Assembly (NCBI RefSeq): GCF_003335585.1
Contig: NZ_QBFD01000012.1
Location: forward strand, 150,587 to 214,586
DNA: 64,000 nt
Direction: 5' to 3'
DNA from: Sulfitobacter sp. DFL-14
GTDB taxonomy: Bacteria > Pseudomonadota > Alphaproteobacteria > Rhodobacterales > Rhodobacteraceae
Shown: one piece after another, positions 44,406-54,007 of the stretch
Numbering within the stretch: position 1 is the first letter of the stretch
How the letters are laid out: each line of letters begins with the position of its first letter
Made by a program: the position numbers and the translations under genes
The notes under the pieces: model-generated
Database searches by the model: none
Told to the model about the DNA's origin: nothing
What the model saw: the letters and a program-made list of their open reading frames with translations, nothing else

Positions 44406-45698
44406 ATGACCGACGGACCCACCTACGGCTTTGATACATTGCAGATCCACGCGGGTGCCCGCCCGGACCCGGCCACCGGGGCGCGCCAGACGCCGATCTA
44501 CCAGACCACCGCCTATGTGTTCCGTGACACCGACCACGCGGCGGCGCTTTTCAACCTGCAGGAAGTGGGCTTCATCTATTCGCGCCTGACCAACCCCACC
44601 GTCGCTGTCCTGCAGGAACGCATCGCCACCCTCGAAGGCGGCGTCGGCGCGGTCTGCTGCTCTTCGGGCCATGCGGCCCAGATCATGGCGATCTTCCCGC
44701 TGATGGGGCCGGGCAAGAACATCATCGCCTCCACCCGGCTTTACGGCGGCACCGTCACCCAGTTCAGCCAGACCATCAAACGCTTTGGCTGGTCCTGCAA
44801 ATTCGTCGATTTCGATGACCTCGACGCGGTCCGCGCGGCGGTGGACGACGACACCCGCGCCATCTTTGGCGAGGCCATCGCGAACCCCGGCGGCTACATC
44901 ATGGACGTCCGTGCCATTGCCGACATCGCCGATGAGGCCGGCGTGCCGCTGATCATCGACAATACCTCTGCCACGCCCTACCTCTGCCGCCCCATCGAAC
45001 ATGGCGCGACACTGGTGGTGCATTCGACCACGAAGTATCTCACCGGCAACGGCACCGTCACCGGGGGCTGCGTGGTGGATTCAGGTAAATTCGACTGGTC
45101 CGCGAATGACAAGTTCCCCTCCCTCAGCCAGCCCGAACCCGCCTACCATGGTCTGAAATTCCACGAGACCTTCGGCGCGCTGGCCTATACTTTCCACGGC
45201 ATTGCCATCGGGCTGCGCGACCTGGGCATGACGATGAACCCCCAGGCGGCGCATTACACCCTGATGGGGATCGAAACCCTGTCCCTGCGCATGGACCGCC
45301 ACGTCGCCAACGCCAGGAAGATCGCGGAATGGCTGGAAAAGGACGACCGGATCGACGCGGTGACCTATGCCGGCCTGAAATCCTCCCCCTATTACGAACG
45401 CGGGACCAAGCTCTGCCCGAAAGGCGCGGGCGCGCTTTTCACCATCGCGGTCAAGGGCGGCTACGAGGCCTGTGTGAAACTGGTCGAAGCGCTTGAGATC
45501 TTCAGCCATGTCGCCAACCTGGGCGATACAAGATCGCTGGTGATCCACTCAGCCTCGACCACGCACCGCCAGCTCAGCACCGAACAGCAGGTTGCCGCCG
45601 GTGCGGGCCCCAATGTGGTGCGGATCTCTGTCGGCACCGAGGATGCGGACGACCTGATTGCGGACCTTGATCAGGCGCTCAGCAAGGCGGCAGGCTGA
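44406..45698 (+). CDS. metY: O-acetylhomoserine sulfhydrylase/aminocarboxypropyltransferase
   Basis: This 430-residue PLP enzyme of the Cys/Met metabolism family makes homocysteine from O-acetylhomoserine and sulfide. Motifs include QTPIYQTTAYVFRDTDHAA, FIYSRLTNPT, the PLP lysine Lys210 in HSTTKYLTGNG, and SLVIHSASTTHRQLS near the end, which favours MetY over MetB or MetC. GGGAGAG lies upstream. I looked for a SAM-II type riboswitch in the 213-bp leader and did not see its core. Confidence 0.93.
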   Translation: MTDGPTYGFDTLQIHAGARPDPATGARQTPIYQTTAYVFRDTDHAAALFNLQEVGFIYSRLTNPTVAVLQERIATLEGGVGAVCCSSGHAAQIMAIFPLMGPGKNIIASTRLYGGTVTQFSQTIKRFGWSCKFVDFDDLDAVRAAVDDDTRAIFGEAIANPGGYIMDVRAIADIADEAGVPLIIDNTSATPYLCRPIEHGATLVVHSTTKYLTGNGTVTGGCVVDSGKFDWSANDKFPSLSQPEPAYHGLKFHETFGALAYTFHGIAIGLRDLGMTMNPQAAHYTLMGIETLSLRMDRHVANARKIAEWLEKDDRIDAVTYAGLKSSPYYERGTKLCPKGAGALFTIAVKGGYEACVKLVEALEIFSHVANLGDTRSLVIHSASTTHRQLSTEQQVAAGAGPNVVRISVGTEDADDLIADLDQALSKAAG

Positions 45699-45705
45699 CC
45701 TGGAC

Positions 45706-45732
45706 GGCAGGGGCCTGAACCGGGCCCCTGCC
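45706..45732 (+). terminator. hairpin after metY
   Basis: GGCAGGGGCC (45706-45715) and GGCCCCTGCC (45723-45732) form a perfect 10-bp stem with a 7-nt loop, 7 bp after the metY stop. No T-run follows. Confidence 0.55.
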
Positions 45733-45853
45733 CCCTGCCCGACACCCCCGTTGCCGGGAGTGTGGCTTTTCTTGCGCGGGACCCTGCGCTAACCTACGCT
45801 TCACCGGGAAGGTGCCCTGTAAAGCGCAGAACCACTGTGTTAAAGTTGTGACG

Positions 45854-48769
45854 ATGAAGCCAGATTTTGCCCTTTCGCTGTCTTTTGAAGGAATTCGGCT
45901 GCTGCATCGCGCGGCCGGAGGCTGGCGTATTGTCGGCGAGGTGGCGCTGACCGCCGATGACCTGAACGCAGATCTTGCCGTCCTGCGGAAATCCGCCACC
46001 GCGCTGGAACCGGCTGGCCTGCGCAGCAAGCTGCTGCTGCCGGACGCGCAGATCAAGTATCTGACCATCGACACCCCCGGCATGTCCGAAGCGGACCGCC
46101 GCGAAGCCGCCCGCGTCGCGCTGGACGGGACCACCCCCTATGCGGTCTCGGATCTTGCCTTTGACATCAGCCTCGAAGGGCCGCGCACCCATGTGGCCGC
46201 CGTGGCCCGCGAAACCCTGGCAGAGGCAGAGGCCTTCGCCGTGGAACACCGTTTTCACCCGGTCAGCTTTGCCGCCGTACCGGGCAGCAGCCCCTATCTG
46301 GGCGAACCTTTCTTTGGCCAGACAGAGGCGGCCTCGGAACTGCTGGAGGACGGCGAAACCGTGGAGGCCGATGGCATCGCCGTCGTCGTGATCGGCAATG
46401 TCACCGTGCCGGACGGCCCGGTCGCGGCCGGACCTGCGCCTGCCGCACCGGATGCCGCCGTTCAGAAAACCGACAGGGCGGCGCCGCCTGCCGACTCACC
46501 CCCTGCGCCCGACGCCAAGGCAGAGGTGACCTCCGCGGCACAGGCGCCGAAAGCCCCGGCGGCCCGGAAGACGCCAGAACCTTCAGAAGCCCCCCGCACA
46601 GCCCCGTCAGAGGCAGAGGCTGAGCCCGTTGAGGCCACATCTTCCGAGACGCCAAAGCCCGAGGCGACCGCCACTGAAAAGCCTGCCGCACCGGAAGCAC
46701 CCGCCGCACCGCGTGGCGACGCAGCGGCAAAAGCCGCTGAGGCACCGGCCACATCCCGGAGCGACCCGCCGCCGCCATCGGAACCCGAAGCGCCAAAACC
46801 TGCAGCGGAGAAGGGTGAGGACCGCGCCGTCATACTGCCCCCGGCCCCGGCACCAACACCTGCCGTGCCGGCCCCGCCGATCGGGGCCGCACCGGTGGTT
46901 GTCACGCCGGAGCCCGAAACAGCCAGGATTGCCCCCGCAGAAGACAAGCCGGATGCCGCCACCTCCGACAGCCCTGCCGATCCGGCCGATCCGGCCGACG
47001 CCGGGGCAGTGCAGGATGTGCCTGTCATACCCTCCCTGCGGGCCGCGCGGGCGGGTAAGGCAACGCCCGTAGCCCCCCTGCCGCCGCTGCGTGCGGAACC
47101 TGCCGGATTCGCCAGTCGGCGCGGCGAATCGGCGACCCCCACGCTTGAAGGCGCGCGGCGCGAACCATCGCTCGGCGCGCCCACCGCCCTGCCCACCGGC
47201 GAGGATGCGGTCCTCCGGCCGGACAGTTCTTCCTTTGACACGCCTGTCCCGAGGCCGGAAGTTACCGCGCCCGCCGCTGCCCCCGCGCCCGCACGCGGTG
47301 GTTTCCTGAGCCGCAGACGCAAAGGGGCATCCGCGCCCGAAAGGCGCATCCCGGCCAGTCCGGCCCCGCAGCCCGGCGGCGTAGCAGTATCTGAAGCAGA
47401 GCGGATGACCGTTTTTGGCGCCCGCAGGACCGAGGTTGGCGGCAAACCCCGTTTCCTCGGTCTGATTCTGACAGCCGTGCTGCTGGTGTTCCTGGCCGGT
47501 GTCGCGGCCTGGGCCTCGGTCTTCCTTGACGAGGGAATGAGCCTGTCGCGGCTGTTCGGTCCGCGCCCCACGCCGGAAGTGGCCGCGGCCCCGGACACGC
47601 CGCTGCCCGAGCAACCCGCGCCCGAAACCAACGACCCGGTGCAGACCGCCGCGCTGGACAGCGGCTTGACCGAGGAAGACGGTGCCGTGCTCGACGCCCT
47701 GCGCGAACCCTTGCCCCCGGTCGAGTTGGACCTCAGCGAGGCCGAGCTTGAGGCGAAATACGCGGCCACCGGGATCTGGCCCCGCGCCCCCATCGTGCCG
47801 CCGGATCCGGCAGGCGAAATCGCAATCGAAGATCTTTACCTGACCAGCATCGACCCGGTCAGCACCGCTGCGGATGCAATTGCCCTGCCCGCGCTGGACA
47901 GCCTGCTGACCGACACTGCCCTGGGCGAGGTCGCGAACCCCGCCGCTGCAGGGACCCGCTTTGCCATCGGCGCAAATGGCCTGGTGATTCCGACATCGGC
48001 AGGAACGGTGAACCCCGAGGGCGTCACCATCTATCTGGGCAAACCCGATGTCCTGCCCCCCGATACCATCATGGCCCGCTATCAGCCCCAGACTGCGGAA
48101 ACCGCAGAAGACGTCCCGGAGCTGAACGTGCTGGCCGCCTTCCGGCCCAAAACCCGGCCCGGCGGGCTGATCGAGAATGCGGAACGTGCGCAGTTCGACG
48201 GGTTGACCATTGACGAGCTGAGCCAGTACCGCCCCGCATTGCGTCCGCAGTCGGTGCAGGAACAGGCGGCAGAGGCCGCCGCACCGGCAATTGACCCCGC
48301 CGATACCACCGAAGCGGTGGCACTGGCGCTGGAGACACCCGCACAGCCGACCGCTTTTGAGAACCCGACGAAATTTGCCGTTGCCGCATCGGCCCGGCCC
48401 GACACGCGGCCCCGCAACTTTGACCGTATCGTCAAACGTGCCGAACGCACGGCGCGGACAGAGGACACCCGCGTCGCCAGTGCAGGCAGCGTGGCACCGC
48501 GCACGGTTGCCCCCAGCATCCCGTCAAAGACCTCTGTTGCGAAACAGGCGACGGTCAAGAACGCCATCAACCTGCGCAAGGTCAATCTGATCGGTGTCTA
48601 CGGGAAGCCCTCGAACCGCCGCGCGCTGGTCCGTCTGGGCAACGGGCGGTACAAGAAAGTTGTCGTGGGCGACCGGATCGACGGCGGCCGCGTCTCTGCA
48701 ATCGGGGATGCCGAACTGCGCTATACCAAGGGTGGCCGGTCTGTCGTGCTGACAATGCCAAGAGGCTGA
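45854..48769 (+). CDS. large GspL/PilM-GspC/PilP-like membrane protein
   Basis: This 971-residue protein starts at ATG 45854. Residues 1-150 (FALSLSFEGIRLLHRAAGGW, LLLPDAQIKYLTIDTPGMSE, REAARVALDGTTPYAVSDLA) resemble the actin-like cytoplasmic domain of GspL/PilM proteins of type II secretion and type IV pili. Residues 190-520 are a long Ala/Pro/Glu-rich, probably disordered segment. A single membrane span is at about 535-555 (LILTAVLLVFLAGVAAWASV). The periplasmic part ends in VNLIGVYGKPSNRRALVRLG through GGRVSAIGDAELRYTKGGRS, like the GspC homology-region/PilP domain. Such proteins are sometimes labelled translation initiation factor 2 because of the low-complexity part; nothing supports that here. 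No other secretion or pilus genes are adjacent. Confidence 0.68.
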   Translation: MKPDFALSLSFEGIRLLHRAAGGWRIVGEVALTADDLNADLAVLRKSATALEPAGLRSKLLLPDAQIKYLTIDTPGMSEADRREAARVALDGTTPYAVSDLAFDISLEGPRTHVAAVARETLAEAEAFAVEHRFHPVSFAAVPGSSPYLGEPFFGQTEAASELLEDGETVEADGIAVVVIGNVTVPDGPVAAGPAPAAPDAAVQKTDRAAPPADSPPAPDAKAEVTSAAQAPKAPAARKTPEPSEAPRTAPSEAEAEPVEATSSETPKPEATATEKPAAPEAPAAPRGDAAAKAAEAPATSRSDPPPPSEPEAPKPAAEKGEDRAVILPPAPAPTPAVPAPPIGAAPVVVTPEPETARIAPAEDKPDAATSDSPADPADPADAGAVQDVPVIPSLRAARAGKATPVAPLPPLRAEPAGFASRRGESATPTLEGARREPSLGAPTALPTGEDAVLRPDSSSFDTPVPRPEVTAPAAAPAPARGGFLSRRRKGASAPERRIPASPAPQPGGVAVSEAERMTVFGARRTEVGGKPRFLGLILTAVLLVFLAGVAAWASVFLDEGMSLSRLFGPRPTPEVAAAPDTPLPEQPAPETNDPVQTAALDSGLTEEDGAVLDALREPLPPVELDLSEAELEAKYAATGIWPRAPIVPPDPAGEIAIEDLYLTSIDPVSTAADAIALPALDSLLTDTALGEVANPAAAGTRFAIGANGLVIPTSAGTVNPEGVTIYLGKPDVLPPDTIMARYQPQTAETAEDVPELNVLAAFRPKTRPGGLIENAERAQFDGLTIDELSQYRPALRPQSVQEQAAEAAAPAIDPADTTEAVALALETPAQPTAFENPTKFAVAASARPDTRPRNFDRIVKRAERTARTEDTRVASAGSVAPRTVAPSIPSKTSVAKQATVKNAINLRKVNLIGVYGKPSNRRALVRLGNGRYKKVVVGDRIDGGRVSAIGDAELRYTKGGRSVVLTMPRG

Positions 48770-48833
48770 GAAGCTGAAAGGGGCAGCGCCCGCAGGCCCG
48801 CCCCTCACCACTCATCATTCCGGATTGCTCCGC

Positions 48834-49928
48834 TCAGGAGGCTTTCAATTCGCCGCTGTCGAGCTGTTCCTGCTCGATGCTTTCGAACAGCGCCTTGAAG
48901 TTGCCTTCCCCGAATCCGTCATCGCCCTTGCGTTCGATGAATTCGAAAAAGATCGGGCCGATCACGGTTTTCGAAAAGATCTGCAACAGGATGCGGGTTT
49001 CGCCGCCATCCACCACGCCTTCGCCGTCGATCAGGATGCCGTGTTTCTGCATCCGCTCCAGCGGTTCCTCGTGGCCGGTCACGCGGTCCTTGCTCATCTT
49101 GTAATAGGTTTCCGGCGGGCCGGGCATGAACTGCACGCCCTTCTCCGCGATGGCGTCGGTCGCATCGTAGATGTTGCGCGCGCCGACGGCGATGTGCTGA
49201 ATGCCTTCACCCTTGTATTTCTTGAGATAGGCCACGATCTGGCCCTTCTCGTCGCGGTCCTCGTTGATCGGGATGCGGATCCGGCCACAGGGCGATGTCA
49301 GCGCGCGGCTGGTCAGCCCGGTGAACTTGCCCTCGATGTCGAAAAAGCGGATTTCGCGGAAGTTGAACAGATCGCCGTAGAACTTGAACCAGACGTCCAT
49401 GTTGCCCTTGAACACATTGTGGGTCAGGTGATCGAGATAATAGAACCCGACGCCTTCGGGCTTGGAAGTGGCGATCCAGTCGTATTCCCAGTTGTAGGGC
49501 GAGGTGTCGTAGTATTGATCCACAAAGTAGAGCAGCGAGCCGCCGATCCCCATGATTGCGGGCACATCCAGCACCTTGCCGTCGCCGGTATATTCCTCGG
49601 CCCCATTGGCGAGCGCATGCGCAAGCGCCCGCTTGGCATCGACCACGCGCCAGCCCATTGACGGGGCGCAGGGGCCGTGTTCGGCCACGAACCGGGCTGC
49701 AAAACTGTCGGGATCGGCGTTCAGCACATAGGTGATGTCACCCTGCTGCCAAAGCTCGATCTTTTTGGTCTTGTGATTGGCCACATGGGCATATCCCATC
49801 CGGGCAAAGAGATCGCGCAGTTCCTGCGGATTCTCCGATGCGAATTCGACAAATTCGAAACCGTCGGTGCCTGCGGGGTTCTCGGCGGTGATTTTGGATT
49901 TCGGTGCGTCGTGCGGGAAAGGTCCCAT
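48834..49928 (-). CDS. hppD: 4-hydroxyphenylpyruvate dioxygenase
   Basis: This 364-residue Fe(II) dioxygenase converts 4-hydroxyphenylpyruvate to homogentisate in tyrosine breakdown. The metal triad fits His167 (YYLDHLTHNV), His245 (GIQHIAVGA) and Glu329 (FFEFIERKG). SRALTSPCGRIRIPINED and the C-terminal GEGNFKALFESIE are typical. AAAGGAGGC lies just upstream. The divergent AsnC-type regulator gene is a likely controller. No hmgA or fahA gene is beside it. Confidence 0.96.
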   Translation of the reverse strand: MGPFPHDAPKSKITAENPAGTDGFEFVEFASENPQELRDLFARMGYAHVANHKTKKIELWQQGDITYVLNADPDSFAARFVAEHGPCAPSMGWRVVDAKRALAHALANGAEEYTGDGKVLDVPAIMGIGGSLLYFVDQYYDTSPYNWEYDWIATSKPEGVGFYYLDHLTHNVFKGNMDVWFKFYGDLFNFREIRFFDIEGKFTGLTSRALTSPCGRIRIPINEDRDEKGQIVAYLKKYKGEGIQHIAVGARNIYDATDAIAEKGVQFMPGPPETYYKMSKDRVTGHEEPLERMQKHGILIDGEGVVDGGETRILLQIFSKTVIGPIFFEFIERKGDDGFGEGNFKALFESIEQEQLDSGELKAS

Positions 49929-50014
49929 GAGAAGCCTCCTTTGAAAGGTGAAACTGTTACGACCAAGATAAGGTTCACCTCATGCATTTGTTGCGCAAAG
50001 TTGGGGGAGGTTCT

Positions 50015-50035
50015 GGCAATTCACACATAATTGCC
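50015..50035. promoter_or_regulatory. candidate operator between hppD and asnC-type gene
   Basis: GGCAATT (50015-50021), 7 bp and AATTGCC (50029-50035) form a perfect inverted repeat in the divergent region, just before the regulator start, a common site for autoregulation by Lrp/AsnC proteins. Confidence 0.5.
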
Positions 50036-50071
50036 GCATAGTACTTCCGGATCATGCGGGAATTGCGCATC

Positions 50072-50527
50072 ATGTTGGATGATATCGACACAAGACTGCT
50101 CGCCGCCCTGCAGCGCGACGCCCATCTGACGGCGCAAGAGCTGGGCGAGACGCTGAACCTGTCGCCCTCACAGGCAGGCAGGCGGCGGCAGCGGCTGGAA
50201 AGCGAAGGCTATATTCAGGGCTATACCGCCCGGCTGGATCCCGTTCGCCTGGGCCTGAACGTGCAGGGGTTTGTCCAGGTCCACCTGGGCACCCACGGCC
50301 CCGACCATTCACGCAGTTTTGCGCGACTAATGGCCAGCCGTGCCGAGATTGTGAGCGTCTGGACCATGACGGGGGATGCGGATTACCTGCTGCGTGTCTA
50401 TTGTGAGGACTTACCCAGCCTGAACCGGCTGATTCACGAGGTCTTGCTGCCGCATCCGGCTGTATCCAGGGTGCACAGCCAGATCGTGATGGACCAGCTC
50501 AAACGCGATGGGCCTCTGCCCACCTGA
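50072..50527 (+). CDS. Lrp/AsnC-family transcriptional regulator
   Basis: This 151-residue regulator has an N-terminal winged helix-turn-helix (LDDIDTRLLAALQRDAHLTA, LSPSQAGRRRQRLESEGYI) and a RAM ligand-binding domain (VQGFVQVHLG, EIVSVWTMTGDADYLLRVYC, LPHPAVSRVHSQIVM). ATG 50072 is preferred; ATG 50054 in the same frame has a ribosome site only two bases away. It diverges from hppD, so control of tyrosine catabolism by an aromatic amino acid or its keto acid is likely. The Kef-type gene follows after 20 bp. Confidence 0.9.
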   Translation: MLDDIDTRLLAALQRDAHLTAQELGETLNLSPSQAGRRRQRLESEGYIQGYTARLDPVRLGLNVQGFVQVHLGTHGPDHSRSFARLMASRAEIVSVWTMTGDADYLLRVYCEDLPSLNRLIHEVLLPHPAVSRVHSQIVMDQLKRDGPLPT

Positions 50528-50547
50528 CCCTTTTTGAAAGGACCCAC

Positions 50548-52464
50548 ATGGAAGGCTTCCTGTTCCAGGCCTCGATCTATCTTGCAGCTGCGGTGATCGC
50601 GGTGCCCATCGCCGCCCGTCTGGGGCTGGGATCGGTACTGGGGTATCTGGCGGCAGGCATCCTGATTGGCCCGGTGCTGGGCCTTGTCGGGTCCGAGACC
50701 AAGGATTTGCAGCATTTCGCGGAATTCGGCGTGGTCATGATGCTGTTCCTGATCGGGCTGGAGCTGGAGCCGCGCGCCCTGTGGGACATGCGGCACAGGT
50801 TGCTGGGGCTTGGCGGGCTTCAGATCATCCTGACCTCGGCGGCCCTGATGGGGGTCGCCATGTCATATGGCCAGCCCTGGAACGTGTCGCTGGCGGTGGG
50901 GCTGACGCTGGCGCTGTCGTCGACCGCCATCGTATTGCAGACCCTGTCCGAAAAAAACCTGATGCAGACCGGCGGCGGGCGCAGTGTCTTTTCGGTGCTG
51001 CTGACCCAGGATATCGCGGTGATCCCGATCCTGGCGCTGCTGCCCCTTCTGGCCAGCGGCAGCATCGGTGGCATCCTGCCGGACGGGTCGATATCGCTTA
51101 ACCCCGAGCAGGTGGATGCGGCCCATGGCGCCGAAGCGGGCGATCACGGCCCTGCTGCTGCAACGGCGGCCTTCGACTTTGTCCAGGGGCTGCCGGGCTG
51201 GGGCATCACGCTGGTCACCATCGGCGCAGTCCTGTCGATCATCATCGTCGGCGTGTTCTTTACCCGCCCTGTCTTTCGCTTTATCCATTCCGCCAACCTG
51301 CGCGAGATGTATACCGCGCTGGCCCTGTTGATCGTTGTCGGCATTTCCTTTCTGATGATGTTGGTGGGCCTCTCCCCCGCCCTTGGCGCCTTTCTGGCGG
51401 GTGTGGTTCTGGCCTCGTCCGAGTTCCGCCACGAGCTTGAGACCGACCTTGAACCCTTCAAGGGCCTGTTGCTGGGCCTGTTCTTTGTCACCGTGGGGGC
51501 CGGGATCAACTTTGAACTGCTGTTCAGCAAGCCGATCCTGCTGGTGGGGATGGCGGTGCTGGTGATCGTGGTCAAGGGGCTGATCCTGGGCGTGCTGGGG
51601 CGGATCTTCCGGCTCAAGGGACGGGACCAGTGGCTCTTTGCCCTCAGCCTCGCGCAGGCGGGCGAATTCGGCTTTGTGCTGGTCAGCTTTTCGGTCGCCA
51701 CCGGCGTCATGCCGGGCGCGATTGCAGAGACCTTGCTGCTGGTGATCGCGCTGTCGATGCTGATCACGCCTCTGCTGTTCATCCTCTATGACCGGATCAG
51801 CCGGCGCATGGACGTCAAACTCGGGCCCCTTACCCCCGATGAGATCGACGAATCCGGGCCGGTGATCATTGCGGGCATCGGACGCTTCGGCCAGATCGTG
51901 AACCGGCTGGTGCAGGCCAGCGGTTTCCAGACCGTGGTGCTGGACCACAACCCCGATACGATCGCCGTAATGCGCCGCTTCGGGTTCAAGGCCTTTCTGG
52001 GGGACCCCACCCGCCCCGATATCCTGCGCAAGGCGGGTCTGCGCGAGGCCAGCGTGCTTGTGGTTGCGCTGGACGACCAGAAATCGGCCTTGCAGCTGAT
52101 CGCCTATGCCCGCAAGGAACGGCCCGATCTGCATATCGTCGCCCGTGCCCATGACCGCACCGACGTCTACCGCCAATATCAGGCCGGGGCCGACGACATC
52201 GTGCGCGAGATGTTCGACAGCTCGCTGCGGGCCGGCCGCTATGTGCTCGAAAACCTCGGCCTGTCGGAATACGAGGCCGCCGAGGCGCAGCGCATGTTCT
52301 ATGCCCATGACCGCAAGTCGGTGCGCGAACTGGCCGCGCTCTGGCGTCCGGACATCGACCCCTCGCAGAACAAGGCCTATGTGGCCCGTGCGAAGGAGTT
52401 GCAGAAGGATCTCGAAACCGCCTTTCTCAACCGCGTCGACGAGGAAGAGAAGAAGCGCGCCTGA
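50548..52464 (+). CDS. Kef-type K+/H+ antiporter (CPA2) with RCK domain
   Basis: This 638-residue inner-membrane transporter has about 12-13 helices up to residue 415 (GYLAAGILIGPVLGL, FGVVMMLFLIGLELEP, LALSSTAIVLQTL, LSPALGAFLAGVVLASSEFR). From about 437 it has a RCK_N nucleotide-binding domain (VIIAGIGRFGQIVNRLVQAS, VVLDHNPD). It exchanges K+ for H+, and glutathione adducts gate KefB/C, but the regulatory loop here cannot be judged. A His/Gly-rich segment at 190-210 (DAAHGAEAGDHGP) is an extra loop. GAAAGGAC precedes the start. Confidence 0.92.
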   Translation: MEGFLFQASIYLAAAVIAVPIAARLGLGSVLGYLAAGILIGPVLGLVGSETKDLQHFAEFGVVMMLFLIGLELEPRALWDMRHRLLGLGGLQIILTSAALMGVAMSYGQPWNVSLAVGLTLALSSTAIVLQTLSEKNLMQTGGGRSVFSVLLTQDIAVIPILALLPLLASGSIGGILPDGSISLNPEQVDAAHGAEAGDHGPAAATAAFDFVQGLPGWGITLVTIGAVLSIIIVGVFFTRPVFRFIHSANLREMYTALALLIVVGISFLMMLVGLSPALGAFLAGVVLASSEFRHELETDLEPFKGLLLGLFFVTVGAGINFELLFSKPILLVGMAVLVIVVKGLILGVLGRIFRLKGRDQWLFALSLAQAGEFGFVLVSFSVATGVMPGAIAETLLLVIALSMLITPLLFILYDRISRRMDVKLGPLTPDEIDESGPVIIAGIGRFGQIVNRLVQASGFQTVVLDHNPDTIAVMRRFGFKAFLGDPTRPDILRKAGLREASVLVVALDDQKSALQLIAYARKERPDLHIVARAHDRTDVYRQYQAGADDIVREMFDSSLRAGRYVLENLGLSEYEAAEAQRMFYAHDRKSVRELAALWRPDIDPSQNKAYVARAKELQKDLETAFLNRVDEEEKKRA

Positions 52465-52913
52465 CGCGTCTCGGGACATAGCTGATCACGTGTCGCGGCC
52501 TCTCCCTCCGGTCGAACGCGAAAAGGGGTCTGCGATGCTTCAGGGTTGTCCCGATACGCGGCAGGTGTCAGGCAAACCGGGCGTTGTGTCACGTCGCCGG
52601 GCCAGAGCGCGGCCAGGTCCGAAGGACGGGGCGGTTGTAAGCGGTCATTTGTGAGAATGCAGCGAAGGGCGGGAAAGCGCCCTTTCCGCTTCCCCCCGCG
52701 CGGAATCAAGGCCGCAGGCCGCCGCGCATCGCCGGGCCGTCCCCTGGCACGGCGATTTGGCTGCAGTCGTGTTCCACGGATAACTCGGAAGTGCTTGGCT
52801 GCCATAAAGTGCCATGAACGACGGTGGGATCGCCGCACCACGGCCCAGCGATGCGCGGCTTGGCGGTTAGTCAGGTTTTTCCGCAAGCGCCTGGGCGCAG
52901 GCTCCCCCGGGGT
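52465..52913. other. non-coding region between kef and cobT with repeats
   Basis: 449 bp without a recognisable gene. It holds a hairpin AAGGGCG (52665-52671)-GGAAAG-CGCCCTT (52678-52684) and the inverted-repeat element at 52721-52859. Open frames here have no recognisable protein. Confidence 0.5.
52721..52859. repeat. 139-bp element with 20-bp inverted ends
   Basis: GCCGCGCATCGCCGGGCCGT (52721-52740) matches the reverse complement of 52840-52859 with one mismatch. It has no coding capacity. It could be a small non-autonomous element or a decayed hairpin repeat; no clear target duplication was found. Confidence 0.55.
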
Positions 52914-53933
52914 TCAGCCGTCGCTGACACCCGCCTGGGCAAAGGTTGCCATACCCCCATGGCAGGCCAGCGCCGCTTTCAGCACGGAAATCGCAACCGT
53001 CCCGCCCGAGGCTTCGCCCAGCCGCAGGCCCAGCTGTAGCAGCGGCTCCTTGTTCAGCGCCTGCAACAGCCGTGCGTGACCGCCTTCGGCACTCAGATGG
53101 CCTGCCACGGCGTGATCCAGCGCACCGGCCTGGGTATGCTCCAGACACAGCGCCGCCGCACAGCAGATGAAACCGTCCAGGATCACCGGAATGCGCAGGC
53201 TGCGCGCCCGCGCCATCGCGCCGGCCATCCCGGCCAGTTCGCGCCCGCCCAGGCGGCGCAGGGTCTCCAGCCCGTCACCCTGCCCGCCATGCAGGGCCAC
53301 GCCCGCGCGCACCACTTCCGTCTTGACCGCCAGCGCCGCATCACCGACCCCGGTGCCGCGCCCGGTCCACTCCGCCGCATCGCCGCCCAGCAGCGCAAGG
53401 GCAAGTGCGGCCGCACTTGTGGTATTGGCAATTCCCATCTCGCCCACCACCAGCAGATCGGCGGTGACGTCCACCGCCTGCCACCCGGCGGCAAGCGCCG
53501 CGACCAGTTCGGCCTCTGCCATCGCAGGACCCGCGGTGAAATCCGCCGTGGGCCGGTCGAGGTCCAGCGGCACAACCGTCATCGAGGCCCCCGCCACCCG
53601 CGCCAGCTGGTTGACCGCCGCGCCGCCCGCCTGAAAGTTCAGCACCATCTGGCCGGTCACTTCCGCCGGAAAGGCCGATACCCCGCGCGCCGCGACCCCG
53701 TGATTGCCCGCAAAGACAATGACCTGGGGCGCTGCAATCTCGGCCCTGTCGCCGCCGCGCCAGCCGCGATACCACAGCGCCAGATCCTCAAGACGGCCCA
53801 GCGATCCCGGCGGCTTGGTCAGCTGTCCGTTGTGATCCGCCGCCGCCGCAAGGGCCACCTGGTCAACGCCCTCAGGCGCGGCCAGAAGGTCGCGGAACGC
53901 AGAGAGACTTGCAAAAGGCTGGGTCATGGGCAT
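52914..53933 (-). CDS. cobT: nicotinate-nucleotide-dimethylbenzimidazole phosphoribosyltransferase
   Basis: This 339-residue enzyme activates 5,6-dimethylbenzimidazole for the lower ligand of cobalamin. Motifs: [58 protein letters not shown], and a late [14 protein letters not shown] carrying the catalytic Glu region. ATG 53933 is used; ATG 53927 is two codons later. It diverges from cobS. Confidence 0.95.
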   Translation of the reverse strand: MPMTQPFASLSAFRDLLAAPEGVDQVALAAAADHNGQLTKPPGSLGRLEDLALWYRGWRGGDRAEIAAPQVIVFAGNHGVAARGVSAFPAEVTGQMVLNFQAGGAAVNQLARVAGASMTVVPLDLDRPTADFTAGPAMAEAELVAALAAGWQAVDVTADLLVVGEMGIANTTSAAALALALLGGDAAEWTGRGTGVGDAALAVKTEVVRAGVALHGGQGDGLETLRRLGGRELAGMAGAMARARSLRIPVILDGFICCAAALCLEHTQAGALDHAVAGHLSAEGGHARLLQALNKEPLLQLGLRLGEASGGTVAISVLKAALACHGGMATFAQAGVSDG

Positions 53934-54007
53934 GCTCGGCTTGAATGATGAATTGCCCCTGTCTATCGACAGCGCCTGAGCGCGGAAAGGGCACAAGGGG
54001 CGGAATT

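Noticed and set aside
46462..47793. A 443-codon Ser/Gly/Ala-rich minus-strand frame
   Set aside because: Antisense of the low-complexity Ala/Pro region of the 971-residue protein; no real protein features.
52377..52886. A 169-codon minus-strand frame next to cobT
   Set aside because: It spans an inverted-repeat element and then the end of the kef gene in antisense; composition is Arg-rich and no domain is seen.
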